In this document: positions 56,345-64,000 of the stretch, one piece after another
Layout of the letters: every line of letters begins with the position of its first letter
Numbering within the stretch: the first letter of the stretch is position 1
NCBI RefSeq assembly: GCF_900497805.2
Contig: NW_020954556.1
Coordinates: 27,489,969-27,553,968, forward strand
Direction: 5' to 3'
DNA: 64,000 nt
From: Vombatus ursinus
Lineage: Eukaryota; Chordata; Mammalia; Diprotodontia; Vombatidae
Made by a program: the position numbers and the translations under genes
Notes under the pieces: model-generated
Told to the model about the DNA's origin: nothing
The model's input: only the letters and a program-made list of their open reading frames with translations
The model's database searches: none

Positions 56345-56572
56345 GAGGCAGCGCCGGCAAAGGGCAGAGAAGGCTAGCCTTGGAGCCAAGACCTGGGTTC
56401 AAGTCCCACCTCTGATGAATACCGAGTGCATCACCCTGAGCAATCACCTAACCTCTCGGTTCCCAGGCGACTCTTTAAGGCTGTGAGTTTTAGAGCAGGT
56501 GCTGACTTGCTTGTTAGAGGGAGTTTCTTCACAATGAGTTCACTATACCAATAAAATCTGACAGGTCCACCC
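56345..56572 (+). mobile_element. MIR-like CORE-SINE with CAGGCGACTCTTTAAG tail
   Basis: GGAGCCAAGACCTGGGTTCA, AGTCCCACCTCTGATGAATA, CAGGCGACTCTTTAAGGCTG, GCAGGTGCTGACTTGCTTGT, GAGGGAGTTTCTTCACAATG, ATAAAATCTGACAGGTCCA. It is the best copy of the subfamily at 37030, 40965 and 52640. Confidence 0.8.
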
Positions 56573-56762
56573 CCCACTCAAAAGAAAAAATCAAAAAACA
56601 AGAAAAAACATAAAGCCTATGAGAACTATATGGAAGAAAATTTAGTCAGCTGTCACAAATTTAACAGAAATAAATAGTAAATAAACAAGGTAAATGCTTA
56701 GATAATACTTTTTTTTCCATCTTAAGGACTAACTGGCCACAAAACAAAATCCAAACACTAAG

Positions 56763-56785
56763 ATGAAAGAGAGAGAGAGAAAGAC

Positions 56786-56821
<36 letters not shown>

Positions 56822-57057
56822 GAAGGAAGGAAGGAAGGAAGGAAGGAAGGAAGGAAGGAAGGAAGGAAGGAAGGAAGGAAGGAAGGAAGGAAGGAAAGAA
56901 AAAGAAAGAAAGAAAGAAAAAGAAAAAGAAAGAAAGAAAGAGAAAAGGAGGGGGCAAAGGGAGGGAGGGGAGGAAGGGAGAGAGAGAAGAAAGAAAAAGG
57001 AAGGAAGAGAAATAAGAAAGACAAAAAGGAAGAAAGGAAAAAGAAAAAGAAAGAAAC
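56763..57057. repeat. Purine-rich (GA)n/(GGAA)n/(GAAA)n microsatellite
   Basis: GAGA repeats (to 56819) lead into about 18 GGAA units (56823-56894) and then GAAA and GGAG variants. The + strand is purine-only from about 56790 to 56954. The long minus-strand frames of PSFLPSFL or SLSLSL over it are translated repeat, not genes. Confidence 0.97.
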
Positions 57058-57117
57058 TTGACCTGTTGGTGACCAACATAGTAATGGTATGACATTTTAA
57101 TAATAATAATAATAATT

Positions 57118-57335
57118 CACATGGACATAGTGCCATAAGGTTTGCAAAGCATTTTATGTTATCTCATCTGATCCTTCCAACAGCCCTAGGAGGTAGTTGC
57201 AATTATTACCCCCATTTGACAAATGGGGAAACTGAGGCTGAGGGGTTAAGTCACTTGCCCAGGGTCACACAGCTGGTAAAGCGTCAGAAACAGGATTTGA
57301 ACCTGATCCACAGCTCCCCCTAGCTGTCGTCTCTT
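57118..57335 (-). mobile_element. MIR-type SINE, antisense, with (TAA)n end
   Basis: GCAAAGCATTTTATGTTATC, TCATCTGATCCTTCCAACAG, GGAAACTGAGGCTGAGGGGT, GCCCAGGGTCACACAGCTGG, GGATTTGAACCTGATCCACA. Preceded by (AAT)n at 57100-57115. Confidence 0.85.
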
Positions 57336-57535
57336 TCTTTGACAGTACCAGTAGCTTTCACATTTCTGTAGTGCATTACATGTGACGCGGCTGTTTCTTC
57401 ACCACAACCATGGTAAGACAGTACAAGTATTATCCACGTCATTTCCCAGATGAGGCAGCTGAGGTGCCCCTCTGCCTCACAAAGTGAAGTGATTTGCCTC
57501 AAACCCTCTTTCCACTGTTCCACGAGACCTCCCCG
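57336..57535 (-). mobile_element. Second MIR-type SINE, antisense, more diverged
   Basis: TAGCTTTCACATTTCTGTAG, CCCAGATGAGGCAGCTGAGG and CAAAGTGAAGTGATTTGCCT parallel the neighbouring copy. Confidence 0.6.
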
Positions 57536-57900
57536 AAAAATAAAACTATACCCAAAGACCACTAAAATACAGCAGCTGTGGGAGAGGATTTGACACCTAT
57601 CATTTCTAACCAAATTTCCCTAAGTGAGCTCTGGGCTCAGCGCCTTCCCAGATGCCTCCGGGCAGTGCAGGGGCCACCCAGCAGACACCAAGCTGCCACA
57701 GCTCCCCCCAAACTAAAAAAAAACAAAACTGAAGCTCAGGCCCAGCCACAGACAGATTGTGGTCAGAGAACCAGCACGGCTCTCTGCTTCCATTTGCTGT
57801 TTAATATCAAGTAGGAATAGCTTCTATTTATGGAGCAGTTTAGGGTCCCGGGGCCCTTTCCATGTGAAATCTCACTTGGCCTCACAGCCACCCTGAGAGG
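57536..57900. other. GC-richer unassigned sequence
   Basis: GC content rises (about 57620-57720) without a recognised element. The ORF at 57578-57814 has no splice context or family resemblance. Confidence 0.35.
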
Positions 57901-57905
57901 GGGCA

Positions 57906-58300
57906 GTGCCAAGGATGACAGGCATCACTCAGTGTCAGAGCTGGAAAGGGACCTCCCCAGCCCCCCACCCTCGCCTGCAACATGCCAGACCGGTTGTTTC
58001 TCAAGCCTTTGCTTGAAGACCTCTGGTGAAGGGGAACTCACTCCCTCCTCAGGCAACACATTCCACTTTAGGATAGCTCTGATTGTTAGAAAGTTCTCCC
58101 CGACATCAAGTGTAAATGGGCCTCTCTGCGTCTTCCACCCATTGGGCCAGGTTCTGCCTTCTGGGGCCAAACAGAACAAGTCTAATCCCTCTTGCATATG
58201 ACAGCCTTTCAAATGTTTGAAAATATCATTCTTGTCTTCCCTGAGTCTTCTTGTTTCATGTTTCTCCAAACTTGTTTAATAGGTTTATCACTGGAAGCTT
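57906..58300 (-). mobile_element. CR1/L3 LINE 3' part, antisense
   Basis: GTGTCAGAGCTGGAAAGGGA, CCTCCTCAGGCAACACATTC, GATTGTTAGAAAGTTCTCCC, CTTCTGGGGCCAAACAGAAC, AAGTCTAATCCCTCTTGCAT. It is a good copy with the order of the CR1 3' region. The 123- and 114-codon frames over it are not genes. Confidence 0.8.
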
Positions 58301-58725
58301 GGCTGCTGGAGGCTGGGATTTTTTTTTTCAGTCAATAGCAAGTCATGTAGGCCATATATCACCAGATGAGTGGCTGTCTGAATCACTGGAGACAAAAATC
58401 ACAAACCCTTAAAGTGTCACTCGGGTTTTCAGTAGCCGGTAATATGAAATAAACAATGTCTTATTAGTGTGGTCCTAGTCACAATGTAATATTTTTGAGC
58501 TGTTATACAAACTGTTGTCAGTAGTTTAACTAGAACCTGAGCTGGCAGAATTTATATGCTATAATTTTAAAGGGATTCTAGGAAGAGCCAAATGCTTGTC
58601 AAAGCAAAAGACAAATACAAAATTGGGGATAGTGTGTCTGTTGGAGAAAAGATCAAACATTTAGAGAATTGTTGTAATTTCCAGAAGTTGCCAACAAAGC
58701 TAAAGGCCTTGTTCATTGTCATTGA
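58301..58725. other. Unassigned sequence
   Basis: No recognised feature. Confidence 0.35.
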
Positions 58726-58740
58726 AATACATGTTGCTAG

Positions 58741-58879
58741 GGGCGGCTAGGTGGTGCAGTGGATAGAGCTGCAGCCTTGGAGGCAGGAGGACCTGAGTTC
58801 AAATCTGGCCTCATTTGACACTTACCGTGTGACCTTGGGCAAGTCACCTAACCCTGATTGCCTCAGCAAAAATAATAAT
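58741..58879 (+). mobile_element. WSINE1-like SINE with perfect target-site duplication
   Basis: GGGCGGCTAGGTGGTGCAGT, CCTGAGTTCAAATCTGGCCT, GTGACCTTGGGCAAGTCACC, CTGATTGCCTCAGCAAAAAT with a short (AAT)n tail. The 13-bp AATACATGTTGCT flanks it at 58726-58738 and 58880-58892 without mismatch, so it is young like the copy at 3525. Confidence 0.9.
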
Positions 58880-59179
58880 AATACATGTTGCTTGGTTTCT
58901 TTTAGGCCTGGGCCTATGAGATGTGCTAACTTACATACCTTCACTGGATGACCCCTGGAAATCTCTTAAGGACTTACAGCCTAAAATGCAGAGTACTGGT
59001 TAAGATTTGCAGGTTATATTATGATTTCAAAACACTTTGACCTACATTTGTTACTTGCAGTCAGGAAAATGCCCATTGTTGAGCAATCTTACCTGAGGAC
59101 AACAGAAGAATCTGAGACACGGCTCTGAGATCAAATCTGCAAAATATTCTGGCCTTTCAGATTCCCTCTTAGACATATT

Positions 59180-59555
59180 TGGTGTCCTGGCTTCCATCAA
59201 GTCCCAACCAAAGTTGTTTTTTGCAAAAAGCCTTTTCCAATCCCCCTTAATGCTAGGTTCTTTCCTTTGTTGATAATCTCCAGTTTATATATCTATATAT
59301 ATCTATCTATATCTATCTATCTATCTATCTATCCATATATATATACATGCACACATTATACATATATGTATATACACATACATATATATACATATATACA
59401 CACGTGCATATAATATATACATATATATGATTCATACGTAGTTTTTTCCTCATTGTCTCCTCCCATTAGATAGTAAGCTCCTTGAGGACAGGGACTGTGT
59501 CTTGCCTTTATATCACCAGCACTTAACACAGAAAGCACCTGATAAATTCGAGTTG
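59180..59555 (+). mobile_element. L2-clade 3' end, sense, expanded by a microsatellite
   Basis: TTGCAAAAAGCCTTTTCCAA, TCCCCCTTAATGCTAGGTTC, GTTGATAATCTCCAGTTTAT, then after the repeat CCCATTAGATAGTAAGCTCC, TTGAGGACAGGGACTGTGTC and CACCAGCACTTAACACAGAA: continuous L2 3'UTR with inserted repeats. Confidence 0.82.
59285..59430. repeat. (TATC)n and (TA)n/(CATA)n simple repeat
   Basis: ATCT units at 59285-59330, then TATATACA-type repeats, grown inside the L2 3'UTR. Confidence 0.95.
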
Positions 59556-59930
59556 ACTAAGAGGCTCCTAAGCAGCACACGGGACCCAGTGCCTGTCAGT
59601 GGCCCATGAGTGCCCCGTAGGAAAACACAGACAAGGTGCGCTAGCTCCTGACCACCATGCCTGTAGGTACAACTGCCAGAGCCGCTCTGCTATCACCAAC
59701 ATGGCGTATGGACTATTGCCAAGGTGATACAAGGTCTCCGGAGCCCTTACCTGATGGTGCTTACACATTCTCTCGCATACCTAAACTTTAATTCTCTTAA
59801 GGACTGATGTATGCTAGCCCTGAAGGTGGTGCAAAGCTGGCTTAAATACTTGCTACTTCCCTCTACTCAGGCTCGGTAGAGCCCCTGACATTCATTCCTT
59901 GGCATTAGCCTCTTGTCCTAAGATCCTGGC
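59556..59930. other. Unassigned, GC-richer
   Basis: 59570-59760 is GC-richer than its surroundings and carries a 66-codon minus-strand frame. No family or splice pattern is convincing. Confidence 0.35.
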
Positions 59931-59934
59931 TAAC

Positions 59935-60010
59935 AACATTATCTCATTTAATAATCACGGCTATCCTAGGAGGTGGGTAATATAAGTATTATTATTCTCA
60001 TCTCTTTATC
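59935..60010 (-). mobile_element. MIR fragment, antisense
   Basis: ACATTATCTCATTTAATAAT, CACGGCTATCCTAGGAGGTG, GTATTATTATTCTCATCTC. Confidence 0.6.
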
Positions 60011-60061
60011 AATGCCTAGCAAGGAAAAAGTAAATTTTTAATAAATATATGGCATAGACTA

Positions 60062-60275
60062 CCTGCATTGGACCTGAAGTCACAAAAGACCGAGGTTCTA
60101 ATTCTTTCTCTGATACCTAGAAGACTTGTGATTGTGGACAAATCACTCAACCTCTCTGAGACTCAATTTTCTTATCCAAAAATGGAGGTAATAGGATCTG
60201 TAGGGCATGCCTTCTACGTGAAATTATGCACACAAAGCACCTTAAAGGGCTGCATAAACATCAGCTGTTATTAAA
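60062..60275 (+). mobile_element. MIR-type SINE, sense
   Basis: TTGGACCTGAAGTCACAAAA, GAGGTTCTAATTCTTTCTCT, CAAATCACTCAACCTCTCTG, CAATTTTCTTATCCAAAAAT, GCACCTTAAAGGGCTGCATA. Confidence 0.75.
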
Positions 60276-60348
60276 TGTAACTCTGAAAAGTTGTATTTAC
60301 AAATGAGGAAACCGAATGTCTCAGAGTTTGGGTGGTACAGGGATGATG

Positions 60349-60738
60349 GGATAGTGAAAAAGAAGGCTGGATTTGGAATCAGAAGCTCAACATTTATTTA
60401 TTTAAATATGTAACATTTAAAATAAAATAATTTGATTAATTAAAATTCATTAATAATAAATAAGTTGAATTAAAGTACAAATACTTCCATATTTATTAAG
60501 CCCCTACTATAGCCAGGTAGTGACAATGGGTTCAAGTCCAAATTCTGCTCGTCACTGTCTGTCACTGTGTGACCGTGGGCCTTTATCTGGCTCACTCTGC
60601 TCAGCTGCAATATAGGAAGAAGAATGTTCTCACTACCTACCTCGCAGAATTATCATAAGAATAAAGATGAGATAAAATATATGAAATGTTTTGTAAACTA
60701 GCAAGTGCTGTGTAACCTTGGGCTGGTATTATTATGTC
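60349..60738 (+). mobile_element. MIR-type SINE, sense, split by a later insertion
   Basis: The head (AGTGAAAAAGAAGGCTGGAT, TTGGAATCAGAAGCTCAAC) stops at about 60390. The body resumes at 60527 (GGGTTCAAGTCCAAATTCTG, GTCACTGTGTGACCGTGGGC, CTACCTCGCAGAATTATCAT, GCAAGTGCTGTGTAACCTTG). About 130 bp of other sequence separates them. Confidence 0.65.
60396..60520 (-). mobile_element. AT-rich segment plus L2 3' end, antisense, inside MIR
   Basis: CTTCCATATTTATTAAGCCC and CTACTATAGCCAGGTAG are an antisense L2 end. The AT-rich sequence before it (60396-60480) is unassigned. Confidence 0.5.
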
Positions 60739-60824
60739 GGCTGACTGAAGTCATAAATCTAGACAGTGATAGAAAAAGGACTCAACCCAGGTCTTCTGAT
60801 TCCCCAAGTCTAGGCTCTTCCCAC

Positions 60825-61212
60825 TTTCTATTTAGCAAGTATTTATTAAGTGCTTTGTTGTTGTTGTTCAGTCATTTCAGTGGTGTCCGACTCTTTGTGA
60901 CCCCATTTGGGGTTTTCTTGGCAAAGCTCCTGGAGTGGTTTGCCATTTCTTTCTCCAGCTCATTTTATTGTTGAGGAAACTAAGGCAAACAGAGTTAAGT
61001 GACTTGCCCACGATCACACAGCTAGTAAGTGTCCAAGGCCAGATTTGAACTCAGGAAGATGAGTCTTCCTGACTCCAGGCCTGGAGCTCTATCCACTTTG
61101 CCACCCAGCTGCCCCTTATGAAGTGTTTACTTAAAGGCAATGTGCTGTGTTCTATAATTGGGATACAAAGACAAAACAAGGACGTATTCCCTGCCCCAGA
61201 GGAGCTTATCAT
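60825..61212 (-). mobile_element. L2-clade 3' end, antisense, split by MAR1
   Basis: AGCAAGTATTTATTAAGTGC ends at 60855, and GGGATACAAAGACAAAACAA with GCCCCAGAGGAGCTTATCAT continues after 61128. The MAR1 at 60857-61115 separates the two. Confidence 0.78.
60857..61115 (-). mobile_element. Full-length MAR1 SINE, antisense, with target duplication
   Basis: In reverse it reads: tail (GTTGTTGTTGTTCAGTCATT, GACTCTTTGTGACCCCATTT, TTGCCATTTCTTTCTCCAGC), CORE (TGAGGAAACTAAGGCAAACA, CTTGCCCACGATCACACAGC), head (ATTTGAACTCAGGAAGATGA, CTCTATCCACTTTGCCACCC, AGCTGCCCC). Target copies TTATTAAGTGCTT (60843-60855) and TTATGAAGTGTTT (61116-61128) match 11 of 13. Confidence 0.9.
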
Positions 61213-61655
61213 CTAATAGGGAAGGGTAAGGCATGAACTGCTTGTCTTCCAAGGATTCTGGGAACCTTGTTCCAGTGCCAGGCACTCAGTGAATCCACAT
61301 CAGTACTGGGATTGTGGAAGTAGTCTTTGACTCCCAAGTCTTGTGCTCTTTCCATAGACCGTACAAAAGCACTGGGCAAGGGATTAGGAAAACTGATTTC
61401 TGGTCCCAATTCTCTCCAATAACTAGTTGAATGAACTGAGCCAAATGACTTTTCTCATAGGCCTTTATTTTACTATTGCAAAACACATGCTTTGTTTGCC
61501 TCATAGAGGAAAAGGAGGTTCGAATGAAATGACAAATGTAAAGGACTTTTGAAAGTGAAAGTATTATACATACTTTATGCTATTATGATATATTCACTAA
61601 TTAAGGTGATTTAATGGCTTTTAAAATCCGAGGTATATCATCATCGTCATTGTGA
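61213..61655. other. Unassigned; MIR-like traces
   Basis: GGACTTTTGAAAGTGAAAGT near 61541 may be a worn MIR 3' end; the rest is unassigned. Confidence 0.35.
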
Positions 61656-61659
61656 TTAT

Positions 61660-61924
61660 TATAATAAAATAATTTATATCACACCTACTATGTGTCACAT
61701 ACTATGCTAAGACCTTTACAAATATTATCTCATTTTATCCTCACAACAACCTTCAAGGCAGGTGCTGTTAAGATCCCCACTTTACATTTGAGGAAACTGA
61801 GGCAAGCAGAAGTTAAATGACTTGCTGAGGGTCACACAGCTAGGAAGTGTCTGAGGCTGGATTTGAACTCAGGTCTTTATGTCTCCAGGCCCAGAGCTCT
61901 ATCTACTATGCCACGAACTGCCCA
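61660..61924 (-). mobile_element. CORE-SINE (MAR1/Ther type), antisense, full length
   Basis: CACACCTACTATGTGTCACA, CTCATTTTATCCTCACAACA, GAGGAAACTGAGGCAAGCAG, GAGGGTCACACAGCTAGGAA, GATTTGAACTCAGGTCTTTA, CTCTATCTACTATGCCACGA. Confidence 0.87.
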
Positions 61925-61984
61925 TAGGTCACTATGATGAGGCAAACCATTTAGTATAATTATTATACTTTTTTTTAATAAACT

Positions 61985-62060
61985 TTGCCTCAGTCTATTC
62001 ATCTGTAAAATTAGATGGAGCAGGAAATGGCACACCACTCCATTATCTCTGCATACCCTA
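61985..62060 (+). mobile_element. MAR1 3' half, sense
   Basis: TTGCCTCAGTCTATTCATCT, GTAAAATTAGATGGAGCAGG, AAATGGCACACCACTCCATT: CORE end plus Bov-B/RTE-like tail without the head. Confidence 0.72.
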
Positions 62061-62109
62061 AAAGTTAAGAGGATTTAAATCTGGACAATCTAACAATCTT
62101 AGAAATAAA

Positions 62110-62625
62110 ACAGAGTGGAGTGATTATCTCCAGTTTATCTTGTGTGCATCTCATTTGTACATCATTATCTCCTGTGAGCTCCTGGAGAGCAGGAACTGGT
62201 TTTTGTTGTAGTTCTTGTTGTCAAGGTTTGAGGGGGTGGGGTTGTTTTGGTTTTTGTTTATTGTTTGTTTGTTTGGACCTTTCTTTGTACTTAGCACTTA
62301 GCATTGGGCCTGGCATTTAATAGGCGTATAGTAAATTTGGCAACTAAGTGGTGCTATGGGTAGAATGCCACACAGTCAGGAAGACTCATCTTCCTGAGTT
62401 CAAATCTGACCTCAGACACTTGCTGGCTATGGGGCCCTTGGGCAAGTCACTTAGCCCTGCTTGCCTCAGTTTCCTCATCTGTAAAATGAGCTGGAGAAGG
62501 AAGTGGCTAGCCACTCCAGTATCTCTGCCAAGAAAACCCCAAATGGGGTCACAGAGAGTCAGACAGGACTAAAATGACTGAACAGCAGCAGGAAGTGCTT
62601 ACTGACTTGACTTGCCTATCTCTGG
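62110..62625 (+). mobile_element. L2-clade 3' end, sense, split by MAR1
   Basis: GGAGTGATTATCTCCAGTTT, TGTGAGCTCCTGGAGAGCAG, TTAGCACTTAGCATTGGGCC, TGGCATTTAATAGGCGTATA lead up to the MAR1. AGTGCTTACTGACTTGACTT after 62593 is the L2 terminus. Confidence 0.78.
62341..62592 (+). mobile_element. Full-length MAR1 SINE, sense
   Basis: GGTGCTATGGGTAGAATGCC, CTTCCTGAGTTCAAATCTGA, TGCCTCAGTTTCCTCATCTG, TGAGCTGGAGAAGGAAGTGG, GGTCACAGAGAGTCAGACAG, ending ACTGAACAGCAGCA. Confidence 0.9.
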
Positions 62626-62689
62626 ATAGTCATACAGTAAAACTTTATTAATCCAGAGTCATAGAAGCAAATGCCAATATGAATTAGTG

Positions 62690-62830
62690 AATCTATGAAT
62701 TATCATAGCTTTAGAGATGTAAAGGACCTTACAGACCATCGAGAAGAGCCTTCTCACTTTACTGATGAGGAAACTGAAGGGGGTGAAGACTGACCAGAGG
62801 TCGCAGAGGCAGCGCCTGACAACCAGCGGA
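62690..62830 (-). mobile_element. L3/MIR-type fragment, antisense
   Basis: TCATAGCTTTAGAGATGTAA, AGGACCTTACAGACCATCGA, TTTACTGATGAGGAAACTGA. Confidence 0.6.
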
Positions 62831-62951
62831 CCTGGAGAGCATCACGTCATTGTACAGGAGGACGTCCAAACCTAAATCTTTTTGTAACTCAGTTCAGTCA
62901 GTTGCTGAATACTCTGGATCCAGTTCAGCCCTGATGCCAATTCCTTTATGT

Positions 62952-63148
62952 CAAGGATTCTGAACCTGGGGTCCACAGACTTGTTCTTTTTTTAGATATG
63001 TGGATAACTCCATTTCAATATAATTAGTTTCTTTGGTATCCAATATATTTTATTTCATATATTTAAAGACATTCTGAGAAGGGGTCCATAGGCATCATCA
63101 GACTGGCACCAAAGGGGCCTGTAACACCAGAAATGTTAAGAATCCCTG
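62952..63148 (+). mobile_element. hAT-like non-autonomous transposon, complete ends
   Basis: It starts CAAGGATTCTGAACCTGGGG, holds GGATAACTCCATTTCAATAT, CATTCTGAGAAGGGGTCCAT and CACCAAAGGGGCCTGTAACA, and ends AATGTTAAGAATCCCTG, the inverted terminus. It is the same family as 1735, 16805 and 54564. No convincing 8-bp duplication remains. Confidence 0.75.
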
Positions 63149-63151
63149 ATC

Positions 63152-64000
63152 TAGAAAGTCTTTGGCCTTACAGTTCAGTTCTAATGTGATTCCTTGCTTC
63201 TTTTTTCCCTCATTCACAGGTGAACTCTTTTGAGTTCAAAGTAACTGCCCAGTATCTAATTATATCCAATTAAGTGGTTTGGAAGGACAGGTTTGGCTCC
63301 TGAATCCCAAGACTCCAGCTTTAATCAATGATTTGTACTAGAACGTAACATTTTTCCAATGTTCTGTCTCTCTGAGGATTGTAACTACCATCCCTCCCAT
63401 CCTGGACCCCCTCTCCACCCCAAGGTGTGAAAAATAGATAGCTAGGGAGACAGACAATGTCTGAATTCATTTCTAGCTAGACCTTAAAAAAGAGGTTATG
63501 GGATTCCTGAAAAGGAAAGAATTGCCCCTTCTTCTCATTTTCCTTTCAAGTTGTCACTGGAAAGTTTTCTTCCCCTATTCAATCTCTCCAAACATCTTTC
63601 CAGCACCCCAGGAAGGGTCAAGTCACACTTCTCCTCCAAAAGCCAGGTGCCCCCTGCTGGTCGATTTCAATTTGCTCCCCAGGACGTGAGCCTTTCCATT
63701 CCTGCTAGCCTACAGGTTCTACTTCACCCAGGGAAGCTGCCCACTAGCCACAGATCTCAGGGATTTGTCAGATCTGCACACCTCAGGTCTGTCCGATCAG
63801 GCCAGCCTAGCCTGACCATGTATACCATGCTGCTCGCTATTCCCCACTGTATTTTCAGTTCTCTGCAAGCACTAATTTTAAGTTTCTGAAGTTCAAATTT
63901 TGACTGCCCAGAAATAGATCTCTCATTTATAATGTTGTTTCACTAAAGAAGTAATGATTTTGTGTAACCACCTTAGCATCAGGTAGGACAAGTCTGTAAG
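63152..64000. other. Unassigned sequence at the window end
   Basis: No recognised repeat. A 112-codon frame at 63551-63889 is Ser/Pro/Leu-rich without motif, splice context or homologue that I know; I do not call it a gene. The stretch at 63640-63830 is GC-richer than average. Confidence 0.35.

Noticed and set aside
56823-56894. Regular GGAA array, checked as a CRISPR- or satellite-like array
   Set aside because: It is a plain tetranucleotide microsatellite with no spacers; the window is from a vertebrate.
56661-57136. Overlapping long minus-strand frames (144, 135 and 88 codons) and a + frame of 109 codons
   Set aside because: They are translations of the purine-rich microsatellite (PSFLPSFL, SLSLSL, KEGRKEGR); no real protein is indicated.
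57830-58269. 123-codon + and 114-codon minus frames
   Set aside because: They lie over an antisense CR1/L3 3' region, which is non-coding.
63210-63240. Acceptor-like CCTCATTCACAG followed by GTGAAC
   Set aside because: No open frame of useful length follows and there is no paired donor.
63551-63889. 112-codon + strand frame near the window end
   Set aside because: Biased composition, no motif, no splice sites at its limits and no recognised homologue; judged chance.

Overview
The window is a vertebrate nuclear, non-coding-dominated segment, almost certainly from a marsupial. The diagnostic evidence is the repeat content. There are many tRNA-headed CORE-SINEs of the MAR1/Ther type, several carrying a Bov-B/RTE-like tail. 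Two short poly-A-ended SINEs look like WSINE1, a family known from Australian marsupials. There are marsupial-type L1 3' ends, 5'UTRs and ORF1, abundant L2-clade LINE copies still readable as reverse transcriptase or endonuclease, old CR1/L3 copies, and MIR. No bacterial genes, rRNA, tRNA genes or CRISPR arrays were seen. Nearly all ORFs longer than 60 codons are LINE remnants, microsatellite translations or chance.

Layout. 1-8.8 kb: an L1 3' end, a split antisense L1, several SINEs and long unassigned stretches. 9-10.2 kb: an L2 copy. 11-11.5 kb: an LTR-like stretch. 12.3-15.5 kb: an antisense ORF2-less L1 (HAL1-like) against a sense L1 3' end. 16-18.4 kb: an L2 copy that appears split and inverted, carrying a hAT-like insertion. 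18.4-25.9 kb: L1 material, including an L1 with an inverted 5' part (twin priming). 26-35.5 kb: L2 3' ends, old L1, microsatellites, another antisense L1 5'UTR/ORF1, and an L2/CR1 endonuclease fragment. 36.3-39.7 kb: a repeat-poor, AT-rich island that may hold conserved regulatory sequence. 39.7-52.9 kb: dense nested L2/L3/L1/SINE/mariner copies. 52.9-54.6 kb: another repeat-poor stretch ending in the only convincing coding signal, a candidate 163-nt internal exon on the + strand at 54350-54512. 54.6-64 kb: L2, SINEs, a 300-bp purine-rich microsatellite, and unassigned sequence.

The simplest reading is that the window lies inside, or mostly inside, one large + strand gene whose introns are full of transposable elements. 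The candidate exon has an intact frame, an AG acceptor and a strong GTGAG donor. I do not recognise the encoded protein and do not name the gene. Family names and boundaries of repeats are by eye; edges are usually good to about 10-30 bp, and exact only where target-site duplications are stated.
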